The notes under the pieces are model-generated. The model worked only from the letters and a program-made list of their open reading frames with translations. It was not told the DNA's origin and made no database searches. The position numbers and the translations under genes were made by a program. From Cryptomeria japonica (taxonomy: Eukaryota; Streptophyta; Pinopsida; Cupressales; Cupressaceae), in NCBI RefSeq assembly GCF_030272615.1, contig NC_081409.1:653946468-654010467 (forward strand): a DNA stretch of 64,000 nt. The letters run 5' to 3'. Positions 35,043 to 45,983 of the stretch are shown here, piece after piece. Within the stretch, counting starts at the first letter, position 1, and the number at the start of each line of letters is the position of its first letter.

Positions 35043-37440
35043 CTAGAGGGCAGGAGGCCCTGATGATGAAGCTCCTGGGCAAGAGCCTGTCCTAATTCCT
35101 TCAACCCATTCAGGACGAAAGTTGGCTTGCCTCATGATATCAAAATCTTCAGACACAAGCGGACGATCAGCAACAACATAATCATCATCAACATCATCAT
35201 CATCATCATCAGCATCATCAGCAGCAATCAACTCGCACTCTGGATATATCTCATCGAGGTCAATTGGCAAGCATTCCTCAATAGTTCCTGATTTTGCCCA
35301 TGTAGAAATTAGTGTTTCCCTTACAAATGAAAAATCAATGAATAGTGAATACAATTCAAAAAACTGCAACTATATATTAATATTCTCACCTTGAGATTTC
35401 CTTATCTTCAAGCGGAGGTTGTGATGAACAAATACCAAGTCATTCAGCCGTTGTTGTGATAGGCGGTTGCGTTTCTTAGAATGTATGTGTTCAAACACAC
35501 TCCAATTACGCTCACAAGCTGATGAGCTACATGGTTGGCTCAAAATACGCACCGCCATCCACCTTAAATTTGGTATTTCATCTCCAAAAGAAGCCCACCA
35601 TGCAGCTGAAAAACACATTATATGGAGATGATATTGTAAGACTAAGAATATCTTATAATCTTAACAAACTTAGTGGTTGGCAAAATAAAGAGATTGTCAA
35701 AAGTTTATAGAGTCTACCTGGTTGAATTGTCTTTCTGCTTTGTATAGCAGCCCTAGAAGAGAGAAAGCCCTTAGCATGCTTGTACATTTCCAGCTCTATC
35801 GTAGCCGCATCAAATTTTTCCAAGTCAGGAAACATTTTTTCCATGCACTTGAAGAAGCCTTGTTTGATCTCAGCATCAATTTCTAGGAAGTCAGTCTTAT
35901 AGAATAACAGAGGATTGAGAAAATATCCTGCAGCATGGAGAGGAGTGTGCATTTGTCCATCCCATCTCCTATCAATTATGTCCCACAACGGCATATACTT
36001 ATCCCTGTTATTTTCCAGCTTACTCTTTATCACCTCCTTGGCCCTATCCATGGCCTCATACACATATCCCATAGGGGGTTTATCTCCATCCACTAGTCTC
36101 AAGATTTTTACTAAAGGCTCTGAAAATTCTACAATTTGTTCAATAGATTCCCAAAATGTGGTAGAATACATATACTCTGCCACTGCTATGCCATTTGCTT
36201 GAGTTGTGAAACTAGACTCCATCCACTCAGCTGAAACAAACATTCGCCTCAAATTACCTTTTTGTTCACATAATGTTTGTAATGCAAGGAAATATGTTGC
36301 AAATCTTGTCACTCCTGGTCGAACTAGCTCCTTGCCACCTGTGAAAGAGCGCATTATAGCCAAAACCCTTGTGTGATTATAAATAAATTTGGTAACCTTG
36401 TGAGCTTTCTGAAATGCCGCCTTAACCCATTCAATTTTTCCAATGTCCTCTAGGGTTAGATCAAGGCAATGTGCTGCACATGGTGTAAAAAACATGGAAG
36501 GATATTTATCTGTCAGAAGTCTCCCTGCAGCAACACAAGCAGCAGCATTGTCTGTGATAAATTGAACCACATTTTGTGGCCCTACATCTGTAACTACCAC
36601 GTCATACATCTCAAACAATGCATTTGTGGATTTCATCATATTAGATGCATCCACAGATTTCAAAAAAACAGTGCCAATCTCACAAGAGACAAGGAAGTTA
36701 ATGAGAGTTCGGTTCCTTCTATCTGTCCAACCATCTGACATGATGCTGCAACCAGTTCTAGCCCACTGCAATCGATGTTGTTTAACAACATCTTGAACAT
36801 CCTCTACTGCATCTTTCAGCATACCAACCCTTAATGATTCACAAGATGGGGCTTGAAACCCAGGACCTACAGCTGCAATAGCATCTATCATGGGTTGCCA
36901 ATATGGATTTCTGGAAGCATGAAATGCCGTGTGAGAGGAGTACCAATAATTAGCAATTGCCTTCTTTGCTTGTTCAGTGACAGTTTTCCTCCATCCTGTA
37001 CTCTCCAAAGTGGTTTGTGATCCTGCTGTGGTACGAGGTTGGAAGAAAGCATTAGTGTTTCCTCCACCTGTGTTTGGTCCACGTGCTATAGAATTATGTG
37101 TCGACCCAGATTCCTTGAAACTCCCATCTTCACCATCCTCCTCACCCAAATGGTTCATCCTGGGATCTGCAGAACTAGAACCTAGTTCAACCCCAATTCT
37201 TGCCTTTTTGGCCTTACTCTCAGCAATCCCGTCAAGAGATTGCTTCGCCTGATACGAGACATCTGTAGGGCATGCCTTGCATATCACGGTGTTATTTCCT
37301 CGTTCTTTGGACAAATGCCATTTGAAACGATAAATTCCACCACTGATCTCTTCTAGACACCAATTGCACTTGACCTTCGTGCTACCCGGAACTGCTGTGC
37401 AATGTGTCCATGCAAAGTCTTTTTGACGCGGCATTATCAA
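35043..37440 (-). CDS. hAT transposase (BED finger, DUF659, hATC), three exons
   Basis: Exons are 37440-35718, 35605-35390 and 35287-35043. Introns 35606-35717 (donor CAG/GTAGAC, acceptor TTTTTCAG) and 35288-35389 (donor AAG/GTGAGA, branch-like CTAAT, acceptor ATCAG) are both GT-AG. The sum is 2184 bases, or 727 residues with no stop. A second ATG two codons on could be the start. Domains: BED zinc finger (C25, C28, H42 and nearby His/Cys), DUF659 at about 200-345 with SDGWTD (Asp236), TDNAA (Asp297) and PCAAHCLDL, then hATC dimerisation at 575-646 (SSSACERNWS, Glu606). The acidic tail 670-682 has a run of Asp encoded by a GAT repeat. It would cut and paste this element in the nucleus. The second acceptor is the least certain point. 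Confidence 0.85.
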
Positions 37441-37449
37441 GAATCAGAT

Positions 37450-38340
37450 CTGTAAAAACATTACACTCAATCTTAAACTTTTGAGGGATATACAGTTAAA
37501 TTTAATATACTGCTCAATATATACAGTTACTAAATTTAATATACTGAAAATTTATACAGTATATTAAATTTAACTGTATATATTTAATAGTATATTAAAT
37601 TTAATATACTGTTAAATATATACAGTTAAATTTAAAATACTGTTAAATATATACTAAATTTAACTGTATATATTTAACAGTATATTAAATTTAACTGTAT
37701 ATAAATATATACAGTTAAATTTAATATACTGTTAAATATATACAGTAAATAAATTTAATATACTGAAAATATATACTAATAAATTTATACAGTATATTAA
37801 ATTTAACTGTATATATTTAACAGTATATTAAATTTAATATACTGTTAAATATATACAGTTAAATTTGATATACTGTTAAATATATACTAATAAATTTAAC
37901 AATTAAATTTTAACAGCATGTTAATATACGTAACAGTTAAGTTTAATGTAACAGTATATTAAATTTAAAAGTTAAATTTAATATACTGTTAAATATAATT
38001 CTATAAAACAAACTAATAAATTAAATTAAACTATATTTATTATATAGTTTAACTTTAACTGTTAAATTTATTAGACAATATACAATATATTTAATAGTTA
38101 ATATTTAACTATTAAATATACTGTATATTGTATAATAAATTTAACAGTTAAATTATTAAACAGTATATTTAAATTTTAATATATTGTTAAATATATTTAA
38201 CTGTTAAATTTAATAAAACAGTATATTAAATTTAACTGTTAAATTTAACAGTATATTTAACAGTTAAATTTAATATACTGTTAAAACAAACTAAGAAATT
38301 AAATAAAGTTTAAACTAAGAAATTAAATAAAACGAACATA
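37450..38340. repeat. AT-rich palindromic repeat array upstream of the hAT transposase
   Basis: About 870 bases are composed of ACAGTATATTAAATTTAAC and its complement in both orientations, with TATATATTTAACAGTATATT-type joints. Units are 20-35 bases long and can pair with neighbours in either direction. The array lies between the transposase ATG and the right-end subterminal repeats, so it occupies the 5' leader or promoter of the transposase. Confidence 0.8.
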
Positions 38341-38884
38341 ATATTAAATAAAATCTATAAAAACAAAATTTGTAAAACAAAAATTTAACTGTAAATACCC
38401 TACCTGGAAGGCTCGATGAATGCAGTGATGGCGCGCTAAACTGTAAGAAACAGTCCGGCTTGGTGATCTCCTTCTCGGACAATCAATCTCGGAAAATCGG
38501 AAGCCCCAATAATTACGAACAGACTTCAAATTTCCCACCTGCAAACTTTGGACGAAAAACAGTAGGGAGGCGGCGTCCATTTGTAGATTTTTTTCCGAAA
38601 CTTTTGCACCTTTTTCGTGTTTTTAGGGTTTTCGTGCAAATAATTGCGATTTTTATTTTTTCCGATTAATACCTGTCGATTAATCGGGCTTAATCGCGTT
38701 TAAACGGGAAAAAATCGTTGACCCGCGGTCAACGCGTATTTGGCGATTTTTTCGGGGAAAAAAACGCGACCCTCTGCGATTCCCGATTAATCGCGATCGA
38801 TCGCGATTTTTCCCCGATCATTGTTTCACTGGGAAAAACCATATTTGTTGGGAATCTTGCATGTATTGGTGTTGCTTGTTGCAA

Positions 38885-39365
38885 TGTAGGTTACAATTTT
38901 GAAGATGAAACCTATAAGAAAGGGTTTGAGTGGTATGTGATGTCTTTCAACCAAATGCCTCGTAGACATGTAAGCAAAATTTGAAACTACAGACAAGGCA
39001 TGTCAACCGTTTGACATAATGCCTTAACGAGATGTCATCTCCTGGAATGGAATGACTGCAAGATATGCACAAAATAGATTCGTTGAAAAAGCTTTAGAAA
39101 CTTCCAGCCAAATATAATTGGAAGCGTAAAGCTAAATTCGAAAACCTTCACCCAGATCCTCCCTGGGTTTGCTAAAATGGGAGAGCTTTGGAACACGGTA
39201 TAGACATCCATCAAAGTAAGATGGAGGAGGGATATTTAACAGAAATGATAGTTTGAAATGCTCTGTAGACAGGCAAGCAACATATGGAAGCATAGACGCA
39301 CTTACTGTGTTCGACAGAATACCTCTAAGAAATGTGACCTCATGGAAAGTCATGATTGCATGATA
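38885..39365 (+). pseudogene. PLS-class PPR protein fragment, copy A
   Basis: In the plus strand, with shifts and stops, the reading gives FDIMP followed by RDVISWNGMTARYAQNRFVE and KALE, then a segment with TFTQILPGFAKMGEL, IDIHQSKMEEGY, NALVD, then FDRIPLRNVTSWKVMIA. This is the L-S-P repeat grammar of plant organelle RNA-binding PPR proteins, covering about three repeats. It has no start, no signal peptide and several stops, so it is a relic. It lies directly after the hAT right end and next to GH127 sequence, which is unrelated, so the two were joined by earlier rearrangement. Confidence 0.65.
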
Positions 39366-40320
39366 GACAATATAAATTTAACAAAAATTGAAAGAAAAAA
39401 TTAGTAAAGTTTAAAACCCTGTCCCCTCTTGAGATGGAAGATGTGGAAGTTTTTTCAGTGAATTATACAGATAGTTGAACAGAGCTTGAAAAACAATTAG
39501 GGTGTTAAAAACGGTTACCGTTAGCTAGAAGTTGTCATGTCAAGAAAGGCCGATAATAAAATGCCTGCAGACCTCTCGGTCATAATGCTTGTGATTGACT
39601 TCCTTAAAAATCGTCCAAACAATTTGCACCCATTAAAGGGCAGCTAATCTTAGCCCGATCCTCATTATCGCCTACAATTAGCTGCCCATTGTCATTGGAA
39701 AATCTTGGCTTCTTCTTATACAGATTGAATAGCTTGTAGTCCTCTCCTTTTGCTTACCCTCAGATTTTCTTTTCTAGAATGGGAATTGGTTACCATGATC
39801 TCCTTTGATATGCGAAAATCAGCTTCTTCCCCTGTTCTTTGCTCAATAGCCTCTGAATATGTCCTCTTTTAGTCTGATTCCAGAATTATCGCCACCTCAG
39901 AGAAACATGTAAACAATACTCAAACCCTAACCACCAACTGGAAACTGCAGTCTATAGAGAGTCTTAGAAATTTACACCGCCCAGTCCAGCGTCCTACAGA
40001 AACGGCAATCCCAAGATTTTGGTTTTCGCCCCCTTCCTCTATATCTGTGTGTCCTCTTGCATTGAATCTTAGAATGCCTCTGCATCCTCCAACAAGATCC
40101 TGCCAAAACACACATGTGACAGACAGCAGCTAAAGCCCGATCACATTTCTGTAAGGAATATTGAATTGAAGTTTTGCAAAGGAAAAACTAAGCGATGTTA
40201 TTGGATGTGCAAACATGGTTAAATAACTATTTAATGCAAACCCTCCCCAAAATCCATGGGGGCACGAACTAATAAAGGTTTGTTTTGGATGTTTTTGGTA
40301 GTATTTTCTACTATAGTAAG
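39366..40320 (+). other. Duplicated non-coding interval, copy A
   Basis: It is homologous to 60341-60950 and 62559-62912 in copy B. The site of the copy B terminal-inverted-repeat insertion is empty here, in CTTAGAAATTTACACCGCC near 39963-39981. I see no reading frame or RNA gene. Confidence 0.6.
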
Positions 40321-43300
40321 TCGTTAGTTCCTGTCCCGCTAGGAATTATTGCTGAGGGTCCGGTTTAAACAATGATTAAACTTCACACAATCAACCAATC
40401 AAATTTCAGCAATTATCATGTTTTCGGTTGCAGGGATGTTAGTTACGATTTATGTTTCCAACACAAGAGAAGGCACTTTTGTCAAGACATTGCTCTGAGC
40501 TATGCAGGATTAGCAGGGGCGGTTCTCAGTCTGTTGCAAAGTCAGGTGTTGGAAACGTAAAACCTCCCCATCTTCCACGTTGCTACTTACCGAACACTTG
40601 TAATCTGAGCAAGACAAGACTTAGGATCACTTCCATTCTTCTTAGTACATTAATGCAAATCACTTTTTCAATCACATAACTTGTGAGCGAAGTGATGGTC
40701 TCCGGACAAAATCAAAGTGAGGTCAATATGAATAAGTCTATTTACCTTGGAATTGAAAGCATGAAATCTCTAAGCGATAAGGATTTCCCATTCTTTGATT
40801 TACTTAATCTGTAGCATTATCAATGATGTGCGGAATTGGGGAGGGCACATATGACCTTATTTTTCTTGTGTAGAGCAAATTACAGAGCAACAAGGGCATC
40901 TACATTGCCATAATAAAGTTCAAGCAGTCCAAGGATGGTGATGGCGTTTCTCCAACTGCTATCAGAGAGATAACAGTTTGTGCAATTTCTCTAGTCCACA
41001 TTTTTTATTATAATTGTCCATGACAGGGATTCGAAAGGGTGACCTCGTCGCATGTTCTCTAGGTATTGTTTTGTATATTTATTGATGTTTTTCAATTTTT
41101 TTAGGGTTTTGAAAATTTGAAGGCCAAGAGGTTTTTTGAGAGCCACCCGATTTTGGGCTTTCAAGCTTAAATACAAAAAATGATTGAAAGAATTAGCTTA
41201 AAAATAAATTTGATTTAAATAATTTGCTAACCCTATTGTAGCACCACTCCAAACACTTTCCATGGGATTCAAAATATTATATTCTCCAAGGCCTACACAA
41301 GAATCACATATATGAGAGAAGCATGTCGATTTTTCTTCCATTCTTCCGAAAAAACTGCAGATTTTTTATAGTAAATTGTTATCCGAAAATTTTGATTTTG
41401 TACAAATGGCCATTATGATGTTCGTACCACCATTTATAAGCAAAAACTAATTATATCCAATCAATGTGACGTTAATGTTCATGTTATGTTAATATGAATT
41501 ATGGACCATATATACCAATCGATAAATCAGATGACATCACTAAAATCCTTGCTTAACATTACAATGATTGATTTTGGCTTTCAAGCATAGTAGCAAAAAT
41601 CATTTATGAGTCATGATTAAGATAAGCATTGATTAGGTAGCCAAAACAAAAAATTCTAAATCATGAGTTTGTTTATGAATTTGATCAGATAGACTTTTTA
41701 GACTTTTTCCCTGATTTTTTCCCTAACCCTAACTGGATTAATTGAAAAATATCCTCATCTTTAGGTCTGTTGATTTATCTTAGAGAAATATCTTTGCTAC
41801 CATGTTCTCAAGTAAATGTCTAATCTAAAAGAAACATATCCACCATACCTAGTACGTTGAGCATATTCTAAAATGGGTCTGTAGTCTAGGCTTCTTAAGA
41901 TTCTCTCTGCAGTCTTCACACTAGAACCTCACCATTTTAGTTGAGACGTAGTATCTTTTCCTGCACTTCTTAGAATGATTTCAAAATACATTATTTAGGG
42001 TATCCGCTAATCTAAATGTACCTGCTTAGGAATGCTGACGCCAACAAAAATCTAAAGACCCAAAATATTAAACTTGTCATTGTCTATCATAGAATTTAAA
42101 TTTGTAAATATTATCACATGGATTATGGGAAATCATCAAAATGAATTAAATATCACCCAAGACAAACATTTGATTGAAAGAGAAAACCTCTAAACTGATG
42201 ATTTTTATAAACAAAGAACCAAGGGGATTTTTGTTTAGCATTAACAAGTACATTCAATAAACATCAGCTTTGTCTAAGACAAGTGAAATCCTTCAAGATG
42301 ATAATGATGGTTGTACTTGAGCCCAAGAAAAAAGAAAAGTTTCAAATTTTAATGAATAAGAATATTGACTTTACAAGAATCTAGCTAATGTGAGCTTACT
42401 TGTGCCTAATATGATACTCATTTAGGGCTTATTTATTCATTACTTTAACTAATCTTCTCAATTAAGTATCAATTTATTTCAGCTACATAATTCTATTCAT
42501 TTCAAGGGGCACATTTGCACTTTATTCTTTGTTTTTACGGTATGTTAATGTTGGCCAAAAGGCTGGCAACCAATTCAATCATCTTCAATACTTAAGTCAA
42601 AATCATGGGAGCAATTTCAACTCCAAAACAAAGCAATTGCTTGAGACAAGAGCTATATTTCAAAGGACTCTTCTCATACTTATCATGATAGGACCCTAAA
42701 TGGTAATTGGAGATGGAACATTGACTCCTGCTATTTCAGGTATAATATCAATACACATCATCTTTAAAAAGAGTTTATTTTATTTATTTCTTTTGTCTGC
42801 TTTAATTATTCAAAATTTACTCATCCAATACATTTTGACTTTGTTTTAAGAGCTCTTGTTTTTCTCACTGCAGTGTTGTGAGATGTGCAAAGAATTCAGT
42901 CAAAAAGCTCTAATTTGAACCAAAGTTCCATTACTTAGTTAGATAATGTAGTGTGCATTGCTTATCGGTATCATCTTTCATAGTATTTGTTGTGAGATGT
43001 GCAAAGAATTCAATCAAAAAGCTCTAATTTGAACTAGAGTTCCATTACTTAGTTAGATAATGTAGTGTGCATTGCTTATCGGTATCATCTTTCATAGTAT
43101 TTGAAAGTGAAATGTACACAATGGCCAAAGACACGAGTAAAAATTCATGAGACAACCCATAAAAGAAAAAAGTAAAAATCAAATTTGGGTCAATTTTTCT
43201 TAGTTGAACTTTAAACTTTTGTTTACCTCATTCTTATCAAAACTTCTATTCTATAATTGAAAAACATTGTTTAAATAGTCAGTTATATATTTTGAGTAAA

Positions 43301-44111
43301 CAAACTCAACAACTTTTTAAAATTAAGAGCTCCTAATGCTTTTATGATTCTTTTAGATGCGGTGATGCAATTTTTCATAAAGCTCTTTTACATTGCAATT
43401 TTTGTGTTTACTAAATAAAAATATTAATTTTTACTGATGAGTAAGTTAAGAAAAAATCAAAAGTTTATGTTGCAATAGTGTGATTTTTTAAAAAATAAAT
43501 GTTTTGGAAAGACGGTATTTACACCTTTTTAATTGGGCATAACATTTGTGTCTTAGGGTTGTTGCCTTATGAATTGAGTTTGTTATGGGGTAGGTAACGT
43601 TTCATAGATATGTGTACATTAATATCACTTAGCATAGCCACATTATGCAAATTTTGTGTTGTTAATATTTACCTTTTCTAGTTTATAGGTCTGGCAAATA
43701 TGACAGTAAAATAGATTTGGAGACATGCAAGTAAATTATTAAGAATTTCTATGACTACTGAGATCTATTTAGATTGGGTGTTTTAGCTTGAGGATTCTGG
43801 AGTATGGACTCACCTTCCAGTCTTAACTTCGAAATACAAATGGTTTATTTCGGTTAATTTGGCTTTAATGCCATGTTGAAAAGCACATACCAAAAGGATT
43901 CTATCCTAGAATCTACTTACTTACACCTTTTGTTGCTCTATCATTTGAATAGTTGTAGTTTTGTCAATGTGTTCAACTCCATTCATTCACCTTAAATCAA
44001 GCCATTTTTTAATGTAAATAAATCAAACAAAACCATTTTAAAATGTAAACAAACCAAACCAAACCAAAATTGTTTTTCCAGTCTTGGGCAGGAACTTTGT
44101 TGCCCTGCAAC
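40321..44111. other. 3.8-kb segment present only in copy A, unknown nature
   Basis: Copy B passes directly from TACTATAATAAGTTG to TTTCTATTGTTGTG (62900-62930), whereas copy A holds this segment between the same two sequences. The ends contain AGTTCCTGTCCC (near 40326) and the roughly inverse GGGCAGGAACTT (44088-44099). No clean terminal repeats or target duplication can be assigned. No coding sequence or known element motif is visible, and most of it is AT-rich. It may be an unclassified insertion or a deletion in copy B. Confidence 0.5.
42874..43103. repeat. 115-bp tandem duplication
   Basis: The block from TTGTGAGATGTGCAAAGAATTC to ATCATCTTTCATAGTATTTG is present twice, head to tail, with only two or three differences. 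The duplication is recent relative to its surroundings. Confidence 0.85.
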
Positions 44112-45983
44112 CCTTGTTTCTATTGTTGTACATGTCAATTATGCTTTTAAAAAGAAGTCTCTATCATATCCCAACCAAAGAAGAAAAGGTATTGCTGCCA
44201 TTACAAATCATGGTAAATTCATCAATTGTATTTTATAAAGTGTGGCTGAGAAGTAGAAATTCCACCATATGCACCTCCTTGAAGGGAGAGTTTATAGTCA
44301 ATTAATTAGTCACTAGACCAACATCAAAGGAGATCATGCATTTCAAAAGCATCATAGAAAATGTTTTAAAGTGGCTAACTAATAATTTTAATTGGAGATT
44401 TTGTTTTTTCTATAGTCTATAAAGGGAGATGAACATCATTGTAAATTGATACATTTTATTGTTATTTTTTATAGTTCTACAAAAATTCTCTTATGTACAA
44501 TAGGAACTTTTTTTATAAAGAAAATCAAATTCTAGTATAAGTATTTTGTTGGAGATTTCACTATATTACATAAATTAATAAAAGAACTTAACTTCTTTAA
44601 ATTATTCTACATTTGTGTAGTGAAGTTCTTCTTTTCATGTATCTTGTATGTTGATTATTTGAATAAGTTATTGAAATAATATATTAAATTTGTATGTAAA
44701 ATATAGTAATTTGATTTGTTAATTTCTATTTCACACGTAAATTTCCAATAAATCTTGCATCTGTATTATAATTGGTTGAGTTTAAATTCGTCATATAATA
44801 TTGTGAGATGATATTTTTCAAATTTATGTAATAAAAGATTGAAATCTAAATATTGAACTGTGTAGTGAAGTTCTTCTTTTCATGTATCTTGTATGTTGAT
44901 TATTTGAATAAGTTTTGAAATAATATATTAAATTTGTATGTAAAATATAGTAATTTGATTTGTTAATTTCTATTTCACACATAAATTTCCAATAAATCTT
45001 GCATCTGTATTATAATTGGTTGAGTTTAAATTCGTCATATAATATTGTGAGATGATATTTTTCAAATTTATGTAATAAAAGATTGAAATCTAAATATTGA
45101 ACTTACTTTCTTTAGTTTCTCTCTCATAAATCCAATTGTCTTTTAGTTTTTTATAAACTGAAAGAATAAGATTATGCTATAGATTTATCAGATCAAAAAG
45201 TATAAAAATATAATATAAATATAAAATGATTTAATAGAAGTATAATATAAATATAAAACGATTTAATAGAAGTGAAGAATTACTTTCATATTAATCAAAA
45301 TCTTAAATCAACAAAGACCCCTTCAACAAATAGATCACATTGACAAGCTAAGTCTATCTAATATAGATTTTGGTCCAATTGTTAAGACCTTGAAGGTAAC
45401 TAAACAAATAAATTAAATTGTCCTTTTAGGAGAGGTAGGGTGACTTCATTCCAATCCAATTTTCATATACTCATTAGATCATCCATTTTATACTAATTTG
45501 TCTCTTCTATTTTGGCTTTAAAAATTTGGGTATGGTTGCAAAACTTGATCCTATACTCTTGTCTTTGGACTAATGACTCTCTTGTTATGAAAGAGTTATA
45601 GTTTTGTGCATCATTTCAAAATTAGATTTTAACGAATGTTGACTAGATGTACTAACTGTAAAGACTAAATAACCAATAACAAAGTGTTGGTGCTTTATCT
45701 AAAGATGAGATCCCAAGTAAACAAGACACATTAATTACAATATATAAAAAAATTATATTTAATATTCTTATCTAAAAATACTTGAATATAATTATAATCT
45801 AAAAATACTTGAATAGAATTATAATCTAAAAATACTTGAATAGAATTATATTTCTAAATAAAAAATACTTTAATTTAAATAAGATTAAGTTCATAAACAA
45901 ATAATATAGAAAATAAAATTTGATTAAAAATAGGGGAAAAACTTACATACGTGTAATTCGATTTGTCAAGACATTGTACTCTA
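44112..45983 (+). repeat. Copy A end block (beta) with internal 245-bp tandem duplication
   Basis: It matches 62913-64000 closely and is a diverged relative of the alpha blocks (19880-21369 and 50790-51742). The segment 44614-44858 is repeated at 44859-45103 almost without change; copy B has it once (63413-63650). It continues after the solo LTR at 47652. No gene is seen. Confidence 0.75.

Larger units (their letters stand above)
34635..38831 (-). mobile_element. hAT DNA transposon with 8-bp target duplication, apparently complete
   Basis: The element is flanked by GGAAAAAC at 34627-34634 and 38832-38839. Its ends are inverted repeats: CATAGAAACAATAATCG at the left, and the complement of the right end CAGTGAAACAATGATCG, with three differences in 17. 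Inside both ends are clusters of ATCGGG/TTAATCG words (34650-34730 and 38640-38820), likely transposase-binding subterminal repeats. The 4.2-kb body holds one minus-strand transposase gene and an 870-bp AT-rich palindromic array upstream of it. The 8-bp duplication, BED finger and DUF659/hATC domains all agree with hAT. Confidence 0.93.

Noticed and set aside
35170-35230. ATC/CATCAT microsatellite as an independent repeat
   Set aside because: It encodes the Asp run in the transposase tail in frame, so it is described with that gene.
35915-37252. Plus-strand frames within the hAT transposase
   Set aside because: Shadows of exon 1 on the opposite strand.
42874-43103. Possible CRISPR-like or satellite array
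   Set aside because: Only two head-to-tail units of 115 bases with no spacers; an ordinary tandem duplication in a plant genome.
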